Source: Oxytricha trifallax (taxonomy: Eukaryota; Ciliophora; Spirotrichea; Sporadotrichida; Oxytrichidae). From it: a stretch of 64,000 nt of DNA. The stretch is from the NCBI GenBank assembly GCA_000711775.1, contig ARYC01000045.1, forward strand, positions 248,001 through 312,000. The letters run 5' to 3'. Shown piece by piece: positions 45,520 through 57,857 of this stretch. Made by a program: the position numbers and the translations under genes. The notes below the pieces were generated by a model. It searched no databases, was not told the origin of the DNA, and saw only the letters and a program-made list of their open reading frames with translations. Each line of letters starts with the position of its first letter. Positions within the stretch are counted from its first letter, which is position 1.

Positions 45520-46695
45520 TCAAAAGCATTTTCTGTGAATAATTGCTGGACCTGACTCGTCGTACTCTTGCTTATTTATCCACATAGTTTGGAAAGTTGA
45601 AAGTGATGCCAAAATAGAACCTCCAAGCCATACTGAGTACTTTCTCTCGGGAGGAGCAAGAATTTTTATTTTATTAGTAGAAGGCGCCAATTGATGAATT
45701 TCTTGCCACATTCTCTCTCCCATGCCTTCAAAGAGTGTAGAACCACCACTAAGGATGATATTTTGGAAAAGATCTCTTCTTACATCTACATCGCACTTCA
45801 TAACTGAATCATAAGTGTATTTATGTACTCCCTCTAAATCATGGCCTGCATGTTGTGGTGAGAATAAAATTTCAGCACATTTAAATCTTTCATAACCAAT
45901 TAGAATCTTTCTGCCGTCAGGAAGTTCATAGTTCTTTTCGCATGCATGACTCTCATCTGCTTCTTTTAAGGCTTCTTCGTAATTATTTACAACATAGCAC
46001 ATCTTTTCCTTGATATCTCTGACGATTTCAAGTTCAGCTGCTGTGGTGAAGTTATATCCTCTCTTGGCCAATAATGTCTTTAGGTAGTCAGTTAGATCTC
46101 TTCCAGCTAAATGAATTCTTTGAATGGCATGAGGAATTGCGTAACCTTCATAGATGGGAACTGTATGTGAAACTCCATCTCCAGAGTCAAGCACAACACC
46201 AGAAGTTCTACCTGAAGAGTAGAGAGCCAAAACTCCTTGAACTGAGACATAGAGGCAAGGTACATTGAAGACTTCAAACATAATTTGAGTCATTTTTTCT
46301 CTATTTTATTTGGGATTAAGTGGTGCCTCTGTCATCAAAATAGGGTGCTCCTCTGGAGAGACTCTGAGTTCGCTATAGAGAGTATGATGCCATACTTTCT
46401 CCATATCGTCCCAATTCTTTACAATACCATGTTCAATTGGCTATTCAATTTTTAAAACTCCACGCTTTAGTTGAGCTTCATCTCCCACGTATACCTCTTT
46501 TTAATCGAGACCAACCATGATACCTGGCATCTTAGGTCTTCCAACTATGGTTGAGAATACAGATCTTGGAGCATCGTCTCCTGCAAAACCAGCTTTGCAC
46601 ATTCCTGATCCATTATCAATATAATCAAGCCAAATTTCAAATTTTTATGTATAGTATAAATTTGGCTCAATAAGTTTTGCCTTTTTAAACAGCAT
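45520..46695 (-). CDS. Actin
   Basis: Minus-strand, one uninterrupted frame of 391 aa, stop at 45520. Actin signatures: [69 protein letters not shown] and the C terminus [13 protein letters not shown]. Start chosen at the complement of 46693-46695, which gives about 31 residues before [11 protein letters not shown] rather than the usual 8-12; that stretch ([19 protein letters not shown]) is unlike actin and may hide an IES or an alternative start. Not scrambled, unlike the known scrambled actin I gene of Oxytricha, so this is another actin paralogue. Confidence 0.94.
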
Positions 46696-46749
46696 AAATT
46701 GAAAATAATTGAAGATAAAGTTCCTTTAATATTTTATAATTAAATAAAC

Positions 46750-49700
46750 ATGAACGTAAATGTCTTAAACATTAATCAATAGAATTCAAGCACCAAACTA
46801 TTATACTCAGTCTAAAAATAGCAGAGAAATTGAATAATAACAGATCATTTGAATGATTATGGGATATCAGAAAATTCTACAAATCTTCTAATTGAAGAAA
46901 ATATGCCCTAATTAAGAAGTAAAAATCTTAATTTTATTTGACTTACTTTTAGTGAATGACATGTCTTCTGCACTAACTATAATTATACATCAAATAATAT
47001 TTGAGAATACTAATCTATTTATTATTATAGTTTTAACAATTTCTCTGTGACTTAAGATTAAGATTAAAATCCTTTCAAAAATACCATACTCTAAAATTAA
47101 TAAGTAATTCCATTACTATTGTGCTTAATATAGTATAAATAGTTATAAAGAGACTTAAAAAGTGAATCAGTAGTGGTTTTCTTGACATAGCCACATTAAT
47201 TCGAGGGAACCTTTGCTCTAAAATCAACAGACAATGAATCTCCCCTAAATATTAAAAAAATAAGATAAAACAGAGGTATTTGTGATTATATATTAATCTT
47301 TCATTAACGCTTGGTTTATAATATTATTCAATAAAATCTTATAATTTTTTTTATCATGAGTAACTCTATAATGACACCAAATTGATATAGAATTTAGGAA
47401 AAGTTTATCTTAAGAGATAAAGTTAGTGTAGTTCGAATCAGATAAGGAAGTCAATGCGAATAGCATCTCAGATAGTTTTAGTTTTTAGAATAAGTAACTT
47501 AGTCAATTTGGTCGAAGTTATATATAATAATAATAACAACTCCTCTAAAATCAAGTTAATAATATTTATATCAAGAGCAATAGCGAGAGTAGTTGCTATA
47601 TCGAAAGCTCATCTGAAGATGGTTAGGATGAAAAATAGTTTAATATATCTGGAATGTCTGATATTAATGAAGAAAATGTTTCAATAAAATCTTAGGAAGA
47701 TTATTTGCAATATAATTACTTGAATACAATGGAAGATCTTTGCTAATCAAGATAGTATTGAGTAAATTAATATATAATAGTACATGTTTAATTTACGAAA
47801 TTTTATACTTACTTATGAATAAATCTTAAATAAAGTAATAATTAGATTAAAGTCTAGATATTATAATTGAGACTAATCATTCAGACCCTCCCTCTCTAGA
47901 GTAGACTCAAGATTTCTCATTGATAAAATAGATAAATGTAACTTTGAGCTTTTTTAATCATAATTATAGATGGAATAAAAACAGCAGGATTAAACATAAA
48001 AGATTAGATTATAATTGGAGAGGCTAAAAATCTTGAATTAAAACATATCACACCCCTAAACACCAAAAACCTCCATCAGAAATAAATAATCGAGTTTTAT
48101 TATGAATAAACTTAATTTTCATAAGAAAAGTATACTGAAGCCAGTAAATTATGGGAATTTATAGAGTAACAGCTAAAGAAAAAAGTAAGGATTTAAATTT
48201 AGATTTAATCTTTTATAGAGTGAGCATAGTAGATCCTATATAAAAACATGATAAAAAGAAACATAAAGCCCATTTTGTTATATTTTATGAGAAATCCCAT
48301 CATTAAAAATTTTTGTGGTTATTGACTATTTAAAATCTTAAAGGTTTAGATTCTACATATAAGATTATTTAAATACAAAAAGATATATCTAAATATCAAA
48401 AGAAATTTTTAAATGCCTTAACTTCTTTTGAAAAATCTATTTAGATTTAAACTTCATTGTTTTACATGGGTTTTATAAAATTATTTAATTTTTAAATTTA
48501 AACATTAACAAGAGTTTAGTTCAATCTCATCATCATCAGAAGAAATGTCTTCTAGAAGTAGTTTCTCATCAAATTCGAATTCTCACTCAGACAATAAAAC
48601 TCCTAGATCTGAGCGTTCTCATTTCTCCTCTACTATCAAAAGATCATCTTTTTACGATAGATTAAGTTATAATATTTGAATGATTCTATTAAAATAAAAA
48701 AGTAACTCTATTTTATAGAATAAATAAAATTAATTGAGTATCAAAGACCCAGAATACATTCAGTAGTTGAACAAAAAATTATCATCAGGTATATCTTAAT
48801 TTATTTAAGACTACGACGATAAAGAAAAGTGCAAGTAATATCTCATAAATTAAGGAATAATATGCGAGAAGTATCATTACTCTAATAAAAAGTACGCATT
48901 CTATTTTATGAATAATAATTGATTATTTTAAAGGCATTCTCAGGTTAAAGTATGGGTTTCTCAAAATAGTAAGAATTTTTATTGGAAAAAAGTGAATAGT
49001 CAGAATTAAAAATTACTGACTTTTTCTTCGTCTGTAAAAATCAAAGATATTCGTGGAATAGTATTTGGGGGATTTAGTTCGACTTTCGATAGGCGGAGAG
49101 AATTTTTACTAAACTTTTAGAAATTCAGTAGATTAACAAATAAGAAAAACAGTTGAAGTTAAAGTCCAATTAAGTCTAAAGTAAATGGGTTTTAAATGAG
49201 GCAGAGGCGTGATGCTAGAACTTACACAATGACGATCTAAAATAATTCAAATACAGATAGTGCTCGAAAGTCATAATAAGAGAAACGAGATAAAGACCTT
49301 TTTTACTGTTGGAGTAGAAATTAAATTAGAAAGCAATTTAACCATTAATATTTATAGGACCTGCTTAAAGGGTCAATGATAAAAAGTATTACCATTTAAG
49401 GGGTTTCTATAATCTTTCTTGATATAAAAGTTGCAATACATCGAATTCTCCAAAGCATCAATTTTTTAAATATTTATTCCATCAAAACGTATCTTAGCGA
49501 TGTTCATAAATCCAGGATCAATTTTTTAAAAGAAAGTTGACATTGCAAACAAAATAAATATATATTACAAACAAACTAAAAATATTTTAGGGGATAAATG
49601 GTAAGTACTTTGATAATACTCTTTTTATATATTAAATGAAATGAGGAAGCCACAACATTAACAAAAAAGAGTAATATTTTTTAATAAATAGACCATGTAA

Positions 49701-51778
49701 ATAAATTTTACCTGTAATCAACAACAACAAAAGAGGAGGGATCACAGGTTTGGCTTTATATTTTCTGGATTACCAAATCAAAGATGTCATTTTAGGTTCA
49801 TTCTAAAAGAAAGGCTTTTATTAATTAAGTCTGTCATATTAAATCCAATTTAATCCTATAATTTAACAGAATTTTTGTTTGACATAGAATTAAATAGTAA
49901 TTTTATAAAATTAATTTCAGCTTGCTATTAATTTTTACTGTTGGGAGTGTGTATCTCTTGTCACTTAAAAACGAACGATAGACTTTGTTATTGAGAATAG
50001 AAACGATATGTTTACCTTTATTAATGCGATGAAGACACTTATTTTGGAAACAATTCAAGCAAAGCTTGCAAAACCAAAATATAGATTTCTTGCAAACACT
50101 TTCTAAGACCTACCACTACGTAAGCTAATTTTATGATATCATACAATATTTTATAGAATACTATAAATTTCTGATGTTCAAAATGAAGCTGTCTTATATG
50201 GCATGGGTCTAAAGAATACAATTGAAAGATATTCTTTTGAGAGCCATCAATAATACAGTAGAATAGCAAAAATATTAAGTTATTCAAGAATTGAAAGCTT
50301 TCCGAATGACTGAGAATCTTAATTACGACGTTTTAAAAGCTAAAGAGAAAAGTGTCCTTAAGAGAATGAGTGTATTTGTAAACAATAAAGACATGAAGGT
50401 TCTTTAAGGGAAAACTGATGTTAAGAAACGAAGAGAAACACTGGCTGCATTCAATAAATTTATAAAGTAATGTCATTTAGATGTTTGTTTAGATATTTTT
50501 ACAATTAAATTACTCAAAGTATAGCTATCTAAAATGAACACTTTTGCGAATGAAAATAAACACAAGAAAAACAGGCATTCTTTCATTATGATTATTGAGG
50601 AGAAACAAAAGTAGTAGACCTATTTAGAAGTTCTTTCAAAGGAACTTAAACCTTTTACTAAGCTTCTAGAAAATGTAAACTATAATTGCAATTAATTTAC
50701 CCAATATAGAACTAAAAACTTGCTCATCTGAAGAAGAGTGCTCTATCTTAAAAGTTTTATATCGATAATTATCTCTCTTCTGATGAAGAATAGATAAACA
50801 TCAGATTTAAATTGTTTTCACTTTATTTATAATGTTATAATAAGCGCTAAATTACTAAAGAAATCAGTTTACAGAATAACAAGAAAATTGCAGAATCTAC
50901 AATTTTCCAAGCAAAATAGCTAGAGCAACTTGTTAATGAAGAGATCAGAATCTTAAACTTTAAGCTTTAACAAGTTTTAAATTTAAAAGCAAAAGATCAA
51001 TTTTTCATGATTAACGATGAAATTCCCATGTATGCTAAAAACAAAAGAAGATTGGTAAGCGTTATTCTATAAAAAAAAACATAATTGACTAATCATTTAA
51101 TTCGTTTTGTTATAGAGAAACATAATAGACTAAGAAAACACTCATAAAAAGGAAAAAGTTCAAAAACGTATAGATCATTCAGAATTTTGGAGAAAAGCTA
51201 AGTAATATAGGTAAATTTTGTAGACTGAGCTTTTAGACTTCAACAAAGAGCAAGTATTATCTAAGGTGAAATAAGCCGAATTACAGAACATAGTAAAACA
51301 AAAATCAATGCAATATAAAAATGAGAGATATCGCATTCTAAATAAAATCAAGCAGATGAGGGAGAATAAATCTATAAAAGCTAAGGGGCAGTCTGATCCT
51401 GAACTAAAGAGATACAGAGAAATTCGAGAAAACGAAGAGGCTAATTAAAAAATGCTGTAAGAATTACAGGACTATGATCCACTCAACAATTTACTTTTGG
51501 ATTAAAATTAACGTAATACCTCAAATCCCAGGTAACCACGCTAAGCTTTAAGTCGCTTAGAACAAATAAATCTAAAGGATAATTTGAAAGAATCTCCTTT
51601 CTATAATGGGCTCCCTCAATCGTAAATAGAAATGAAAAATTCTCAAAATGGCTTGATTAGGAGAAATAATGAAAGCTCTTTCATTACTAAGCGCAAGTAA
51701 TTTAGATAGCCCAGGAAGGAAACTAATTAAAGCAGTATGAGTAATTGTATAATCGAAGAAGTTAAAGAATAAATTTGA
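46750..51778 (+). CDS. PH-like-domain, coiled-coil protein
   Basis: Large plus-strand gene rebuilt in part. Start MNVNVLNINQQNSSTKL; a 24 bp IES; then Ser/Gln-rich segments (SSSEEMSSRSSFSSNSNSHS, VSIVDPIQKHDKKKHKAHF) separated by unresolved IESs. From 48.9 kb a PH-like domain of the PLC/PRAF type: VKVWVSQNSKNFYWKKV, IKIKDIRGIVFGGFSSTF, then across a 632 bp IES FYCWECVSLVTQKRTIDFV-IENRNDMFTFINAM. The second half is helical and charged (HKKEKVQKRIDHSEFWRKAK, QYKNERYRILNKIKQMREN) with introns at 50120-50156, 50675-50709 and 51055-51115, ending ...SNCIIEEVKEQI at TGA 51776-51778. The PH-like domain suggests lipid binding or signalling; specificity unknown. The 5' third of the model is incomplete. 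Confidence 0.75.
46828..46851 (+). other. Micro-IES, 24 bp with pointer AAT
   Basis: AAT at 46828-46830 and 46852-46854, both in codon phase; deletion removes an in-frame TGA and gives QRNDYGISENSTNLLIEE. Confidence 0.72.
49151..49156 (+). other. Candidate 6 bp micro-IES, pointer AGTT
   Basis: AGTT at 49151-49154 and 49157-49160. Deleting 6 bp removes TGA 49154-49156, the only stop between the PH-like block and the next coding block, without changing frame (TNKKNSQSPIKSKVNG). Confidence 0.55.
49300..49931 (+). other. IES, 13 bp pointer TTTTTACTGTTGG (632 bp)
   Basis: Exact copies at 49300-49312 and 49932-49944; deletion joins KRDKDLFYCW to ECVSLVTQKRTIDF, completing the PH-like domain. It is the longest resolved IES in the window. 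Confidence 0.94.
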
Positions 51779-52010
51779 AAAAATTCTATCTAAAAAATGC
51801 GGAATTACTAAACTTGTTTTTCTTTTTTACTCTATTGTAATAATATGAAATCAAATACTTTAATTATTATCTTTATTACATGTGAAATTGATTTGACATT
51901 TTTCAAATTAAAACATATTTCTTTACTTTAATCTATAGTAGTAAATGATCGAATATATCCAAATATATAATAATATTGGAAAGATAATTAATAAAATATA
52001 AATTATAATA

Positions 52011-53108
52011 ATGACTATAGATTTAGACGAGTTCAAGCAAACAAAGCGAGAGATCAAATAAATAAATCATGAAATCTCAGACTTGTTTGACTATGTTGAG
52101 GAGGAGAGAGCAGTTGGTAAGTTCTTATAAAGTTTTATATTTGCTTTTATAACAATGATATTATCATTTTAAATGCGAATTAATCTGAATTTTAGACAAG
52201 AAATTGAAAAGTATTGGAGAGTTGAAGTAAAATATCTCTCAAGCAGATAAATTGGTAAGTTTCAAATGAAATAAGTATATATTTTAATGACATAAATGAG
52301 AAATCATTTACATTATTGTTATTATAACATAAGCAATTTTATTAATATTTATTGGATTAGTTAGCTAAACTAGAGTCACAATGGGAAATGCTAAATTCAT
52401 AGAGCAAGGGTGCTTACAAAGCAAAGGTACAGTATTTATTTACCAAAGATTAATAAAATAAAAGTGTAAAAAGTCCTCATAAATTTTATAAATAGTTGAC
52501 ACAATTAAGATCAGAGTATGAGTAGGCTAGGAGTAAATATTTGAAGTTAGAGAGGTCAGCAAATAGCGAATAAAACAAGAACAAGATCATGAATTAAAAA
52601 GACGCTTATGTAAGAAATATAATTTGTTTAGTTAAGTGTTAATTATAGTAACAAAGGGAAGATGACATCAGAGAGAAACTGCTGAATGGAGTGGATGAAT
52701 TAAACAACCAGGAAAAATAAACCCCAAAACCCCTTTGTTTTGAGTTTTAACTTTCTTATTAATTTGAGTTTAGCTAGGGAACACTAAGAAATTGGGTATG
52801 GAAGCTGGAGAATTAATGAGAGCTGCAAATAAAGACTTAAGAGATTAAAGAGATATATTGGTCAACGTTCAAGATAAGAATGCCAACATTTATTATAAAA
52901 CAGTTTGGTTTAATTATATATTTACTGAGGAATTGCCTTAATCTATAGAATTTAATTGAAAATAATTAGAGCTGACTTGAGTGCAGGAGATAAAATCGTA
53001 GTGCAAATGACAAGGAGGGAGTATATCTATAGAATAGCTCTTAACATCACCATTATATTACTGCTTATGGCAATCATAGCAATTCTTATCAAAAGACTTA
53101 TCAAATGA
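52011..53108 (+). CDS. Qb-SNARE, Vti1-like
   Basis: Membrane-fusion protein. Four introns (52117-52195, 52255-52360, 52427-52495, 52610-52648) and two IESs removed leave 654 nt, 217 aa, the size of Vti1. N-terminal helical domain MTIDLDEFKQTKREIKQ; SNARE motif KKLGMEAGELMRAANKDL-RDQRDILVNVQDKNANI with the central Gln in DQRDIL; then MTRREYIYRIALNI and a single C-terminal anchor TIILLLMAIIAILIKRLIK, so a tail-anchored protein facing the cytosol, acting in Golgi/endosome transport. The first IES lies in the SNARE motif and carries telomere-like sequence. Confidence 0.87.
52706..52779 (+). other. IES with telomere-like CCCCAAAACCCC, pointer AAC (74 bp)
   Basis: AAC at 52706-52708 (also 52703-52705) and 52780-52782; deletion gives DELNNTKKLGMEAGELM. 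The IES holds CCCCAAAACCCC at 52722-52733. Confidence 0.83.
52888..52964 (+). other. IES, pointer ATT (77 bp)
   Basis: ATT at 52888-52890 and 52965-52967; deletion gives DKNANIRADLSAGDKIV, continuing the SNARE heptads. Confidence 0.82.
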
Positions 53109-53233
53109 GTATACATTAACTATTATTGACATAAGCTTCTAATTTTATATATGGAGTATTATATGAATCTGTTATTATTATACTTTTATCTAAATTTTAG
53201 ATTGATTACTTATCAGCAGATAAATAGAGGATA

Positions 53234-53247
53234 ATTGATAGATTTTA
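53234..53247 (-). other. Scrambled-gene pointer TAAAATCTATCAAT, upstream copy
   Basis: Identical to 60261-60274 on the same strand; joins the N-terminal and C-terminal CK2 beta segments in frame across about 7 kb. Confidence 0.92.
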
Positions 53248-53552
53248 GAGAAGCTTTCTTTATCTAAATCTGCTTATTCTGGGGACTCACCTAGGATCAT
53301 TTGTAAAGCATCCTCATAATTTTCAAAAATCTTCTTCAAGCCTGACTAATTAAAGTTATCTCTGATAAACTATGTATCTACCTATAAATGAAATATTACT
53401 AATTATTTGATAAAAAATAGATCAAAATTGAGATATTTACATTGTATTTTTAAACTTACTTAAGCTAGGAACTGATGTCCTTCAAGGGAGCAATGCCATT
53501 CAATCCACGATATAGATTCCATTTAATCATTGAGATATTCGTCATCTGACAT
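53234..53552 (-). CDS. Casein kinase 2 beta subunit, N-terminal segment (scrambled)
   Basis: Minus strand, ATG complement of 53550-53552. Encodes MSDDEYLNDQMESISWIEWH, SLEGHQFLAQ, then after an intron (53382-53459) VDTQFIRDNFNQSGLKKIF, ENYEDALQMILGESPEQADL and SFSKIYQ, matching the start of CK2 beta (SWISWFCGLRGNEFF...). The conserved protein should go on to LYGLIHARYI, which is absent downstream; it lies instead at 60.26 kb. The segment ends in the 14 bp pointer TAAAATCTATCAAT (53234-53247 on the complement), which recurs exactly at 60261-60274. CK2 beta is the regulatory subunit of protein kinase CK2. Confidence 0.93.
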
Positions 53553-53735
53553 TGCCAAACTGTCCTCTTCTCTTGCCTTTTATTTCAATTGCAATTTTTG
53601 CATTTTATAATTTATATATTTAAAATCAATCATTTTGAAATATCATTCTTTTTATCTTTGTAGATAGTGCATAAATTCAATCTTTCCATAATATTAATCT
53701 CAAATATATTTTTATTCATGTATTTCTAATTTATT

Positions 53736-55316
53736 TCACAACTGGTTTTAGCTACGTTTTGTTGGCTGTCTAATTGAACTCCCGAATTGATTTTGCATTT
53801 AGTTGACTTATTAATAGGTCATTTGAGTCTTATTGGCCTTCATATTGTTAAACAAAGCTAATTGCTGCTTCAACTCTTCCTCTTGCTACTGCAGTGTTTT
53901 GAGTCTCCCACTTACTTCCATCATGCGGGAGGAGGATTTATTGTAGCTGTCGATTGATTGAGCGTGGGCTGACTATTAAGACAGATTGGAAACTTTGGAT
54001 AATTAGTGGATGTGCGATACTTTCTTTGGCCCTTAGCTGGTATGATTTTATTATTCTTATTACTAATTAGTAAAATTGAAGTTCTTAGGAGTTTACTCAG
54101 GTTCATGCGTTTATTTTTATTCAGAAGAGTTAGCCTTAATCTATGGCTTAGGCTTTGATTAATTTTACTGCTATAACAGAGCTTACTTCATTTACTAGAA
54201 TTCCAAAATCTGATAACATTAAAAATCAGTAAAATTTATGAAAATCTACTTGTCAATTTCGCTAATTAAGCTTTACTCATTACTCTATTCTTAACTCAAT
54301 TCCTTTCTAGAGCTAGTATTTTTCATTTGCTTATGTTAAGCCTTATCAGACTCAAAGGATATCACATTTTACTATGAGTTTTGCATTTGATCTTTAGAGT
54401 GATTAGAATCTGAGATTCTTGAAGATTACTCTTGATTAACTTTATATTAGGTTTTTAAGTTCTACTCTTATTGAACCTCATTGTGAATCTAACTTTTAAT
54501 TGATGACTGCCCCTCAACATCCATGTCTCTTACTTGTCTACTAATTTGATTGCTTTCTACAAATTGATCTCTAATTTATTGTTGCTGATGTTGGGATTAG
54601 TTATTTTTACTATGGGAATCATTTTATTATCTTGAATGATGTTTGCTTGATTTTGAATCGTAGGAATTGGACTGCGATTATTTCTGTGTTTGCTAAGAAT
54701 CTTAAGATTTATAGAGTTGCTTCTCTTGTTCTTTCAAAATCTTCTTGTCATCCTAATCAATTTATAATTTTAAAAGTTGATTACTATTTAATATGCATGT
54801 ACATTAAATCGAAATAATAAATGAATTAGAATTATTTTAAATTTATCTGCGAAGCATATCTCTTTCTCTTTATAATTCTTATACTTTCATTTCCATTTCA
54901 ATTAATCGCAACCTTTCCTTTTGTATTTCACTTAATTAAGCACCATTCTTATCGTTTTCACTATTAACCTACTATATTTATACATGGGGACTTGCAAAAT
55001 GGTTGAAATTTTGACTGTTTTAACTTGGACTCTTGGGCATTTATTTCAAAGGAGTAGTGTTTTACTTTACATTCGATTGCATTCTTTGACTTTAGTAATT
55101 AGCTCTCATGACCTATTTTTATTCTGAATCTTGATTCAAATGTGCAGACTGCCTTACTGAATCACTAGCATTTGCATGTTTTGTAAATTTAATTGGTGAT
55201 TTATTCTGCAGTCTTTGTTGATGCTATAGTTACTTTTAATCTGTGATGGGAGGGTTCTGGCTTTGTCTTAGTCTTTGGGATCTTAAAGGTATGCTTCTTT
55301 CTTAATCTGAGCTCAT
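53736..55316 (-). CDS. Gln/Ser-rich protein with coiled coil, unknown
   Basis: One uninterrupted 527-codon frame, ATG complement of 55314-55316 (MSSDQERSIPLRSQRLRQ), TGA complement of 53736-53738 (...TKRSQNQL). Two helical segments, IQKERLRLIEMEMKVQELQR near residue 130 and LKTLQQQEEELKQQLALFNN near the end, in a Gln/Ser/Asn-rich background. No domain recognised. It lies between the two separated halves of CK2 beta. Confidence 0.78.
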
Positions 55317-55526
55317 TTAATCACTATTTAATTTAAAATCATAGGTGAATAGAGTTTATTAAAATAAATGTAACCGATTTAATTTTTAAAAAATTGTAAA
55401 AATACTTTTATATTGCTATTATTTATAAAATTTTATTTAAAGTATAATTTTTCGTTTTATACTTTGTAACTAACTAACCTATTAATTGAATTATTTTATT
55501 AATATTATTTTCATAAATTATTCCCC

Positions 55527-57857
55527 TCATAAATATTATAGTATTTCTTCAAAACTAAGGAGATTCATTATATATTTTTTGCAATTGTTTATTATATAAC
55601 TATTTTCATGATCTTCAGTCCTCAGCTTTCTTATTGGTGAAACAGTCCTTAACTGAGCACTGACAGAGTTTTCCCTCCTTACAACTGATTTACTGGCATT
55701 ATTTCTATTCAAGTTTTCTTCAGGTCTTTTTATTTAACCAATCTCAAAAAGCTCATAAATAAACTAAAACATAATAGATTAAAAGTATAAGATAATTTAC
55801 AGATATGTATTGTTGAGCGCTTGTAAGATAGTTCATTAGGTTTTTATCGACGCTGGAATGATTTATTTGATTTATTACAAGGTTGAGGTTTTTTACAAAA
55901 TCTACAAATAAGAATTAAGATAGAATAAGGTGTAATTACTTTAATGGTAAACTAAGTTTTCAAAGCATGTCTTAATCTTTTACAAGTTGTTAAACTTTAA
56001 TTTATAACATTATTATTAGATATAAATTATTAAAGTTTATAGGCCTAGCCTACACTACTGAAATATTCTTGGAAATGGCTCCATGTTTTCTATACTATAT
56101 TGCTTTTGTCATTGGTTAACATTATATTTTTGTCAATTCCACTAAGCAACATCATTAATGAAAGTCCAATCTTGGTTTCATTTTAGTCAGCATTTCTCTT
56201 CCCTCTGAAACTTTGCAATAATTTAACGTTTATTTACTTCAAAGATAAGTCATAATTCTCAATTAGTTGTTAATACTAAATTCTCTCATCAGGATTTTCT
56301 GATAAATACCTTTTCAAATCTATGTTAGTAGCATCTTATTACAAACTATAGATATGCTAGGTTTTTGTTTGGAAGTTGGCTGAAGAAGATGAAATGTCTT
56401 TGTGAGAAGGTATTTTAGGAGAAGCTTCGTTCTTAATTCTTCTTAAAATTTCAGCGTTTTTGTTAATAGAATTAAATATGCTAGAACTTGAAGGTGGTTG
56501 AATTGTGTTTCTTTCAGTATGATACTTTTACTCATAGTTTTGGCTTGTTTATTCATACTCTTTTTTAGGACTCTCTATTGGAGAAGCTACTCTACTAGTT
56601 CTTTGCGATTAAGATCTTTGCCTTTATTGGCTATGAGAAGAGGATTTGCCATTTGATAAGTCTCTTAAGTTTTTTTCTGACTTTGAAATCTTGTAATATT
56701 CTTCCTTAGTTTAGAAAGTTTAATCTTCAACAACTTGCCTTTAACTTGAATTATGAGTTTGATTGAATTCGACTTAATCCTCTACATCTTTTATATCAAT
56801 AGAGGGTTGCTTAGATTTTTGCTATGAGAAGATTTAATTGTTAATACCCTAGTCTTAAATTCTTAACCTTATATCTTAATGCTTCTCAACAATATCTTGA
56901 AACTTCATAAGTAAGGCTTCACAAGTTTTCTCAACCAGGCTTTAATACTCTTAAGAATGCAAAATTTCAGGAGACAATTAAGTTTTAACCTAATCAATAA
57001 TTTCCTGCTTTTATATTGATTCTTATGACTTTACTTTTTCAAGTTAAACACCTGAAGTTAGACTTGTGAGTTCTTAAACCAATTCTTGCATATTTTGAGA
57101 CTCATCAGAATCAACACTAAAAAATAAGAATTGAATTTAAAATATCTTACTCTCTTTATGAAACTTTAAGCTTGGAAATTTCGTGCTTTCCTTCTTGGCT
57201 TCCATAAAAATAAGGATCTAAATTATCTTGCTAACTATCAATTTTCCTTAAACTTAGCTGAGTGCTTTTTATCTTAGATTCTTCAGTATGAAGAGTTTCT
57301 GATTCTTTAGTAATCAATATTTATTTATCCGAGTTTTATTAATCACCGTTTCTTTAATTCTGACTTTCCCTATAATTTGATTAATTTGAGTCGTCTTAAT
57401 TAGGACTTATCTTGCAGCTTAAAATTCCTTTCTGTTTATATGAAGTTACCAAAATTTTTCCTTTATTTTGGATTTGCTTGATTTCATTTTCACGAACTTA
57501 ATTCTCAACCTATTCATTTAATTTTTATTTTTAACCGACTGGAGAGAGAACACGGTCCTATCTGGAAGATCTTTGAGGACTAGTAAAATTATTATTTTGA
57601 GGTTTCTTCTGAGATTTAGCATTTTTTATGTTAATAATCTCACTACTGCTTGAGTAATTTGGCTATTGATATTATTACCTAACTGTAGACTATTTAGAAT
57701 TCAAATTTTACTTAGAAGCTAATTAATGCTTAGGTGTGGCAAGCTTATTCAGATTTTGTTGATGCTTACTTTGCTTTGATGATTTTACAGGTTTCTTATC
57801 TTCCTATTGAGCAGTCTCTAATTCTATACCCTTTTGTTTATAGTAATCACTCTTTCA
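55527..57857 (-). CDS. Large Gln/Ser-rich, helical protein, unknown
   Basis: Minus strand; reading frame opens near 57857 (KGIELETAQQEDKKPVKS), without a clear ATG, so the first exon or segment is missing or upstream. Introns at 57117-57150 and 55764-55800 keep frame; another interruption lies near 55900-56060. Landmarks: SPQRSSRQDRVLSPVGQ, LVEKTCEALLMKFQDIVEKH, RIKNEASPKIPSHKDISS and a folded-looking C-terminal part LVINQINHSSVDKNLMNY, SFIYELFEIGQIKRPEEN. Stop is TGA complement of 55527-55529. Function unknown. Second of the three genes inside the CK2 beta locus. Confidence 0.7.

Noticed and set aside
48893-48942. GCATTCT repeated, as if flanking an IES in the PH-like gene
   Set aside because: Deletion between the copies gives the wrong frame, whereas a GTACGC...TTAAAG intron restores the PH-like frame.
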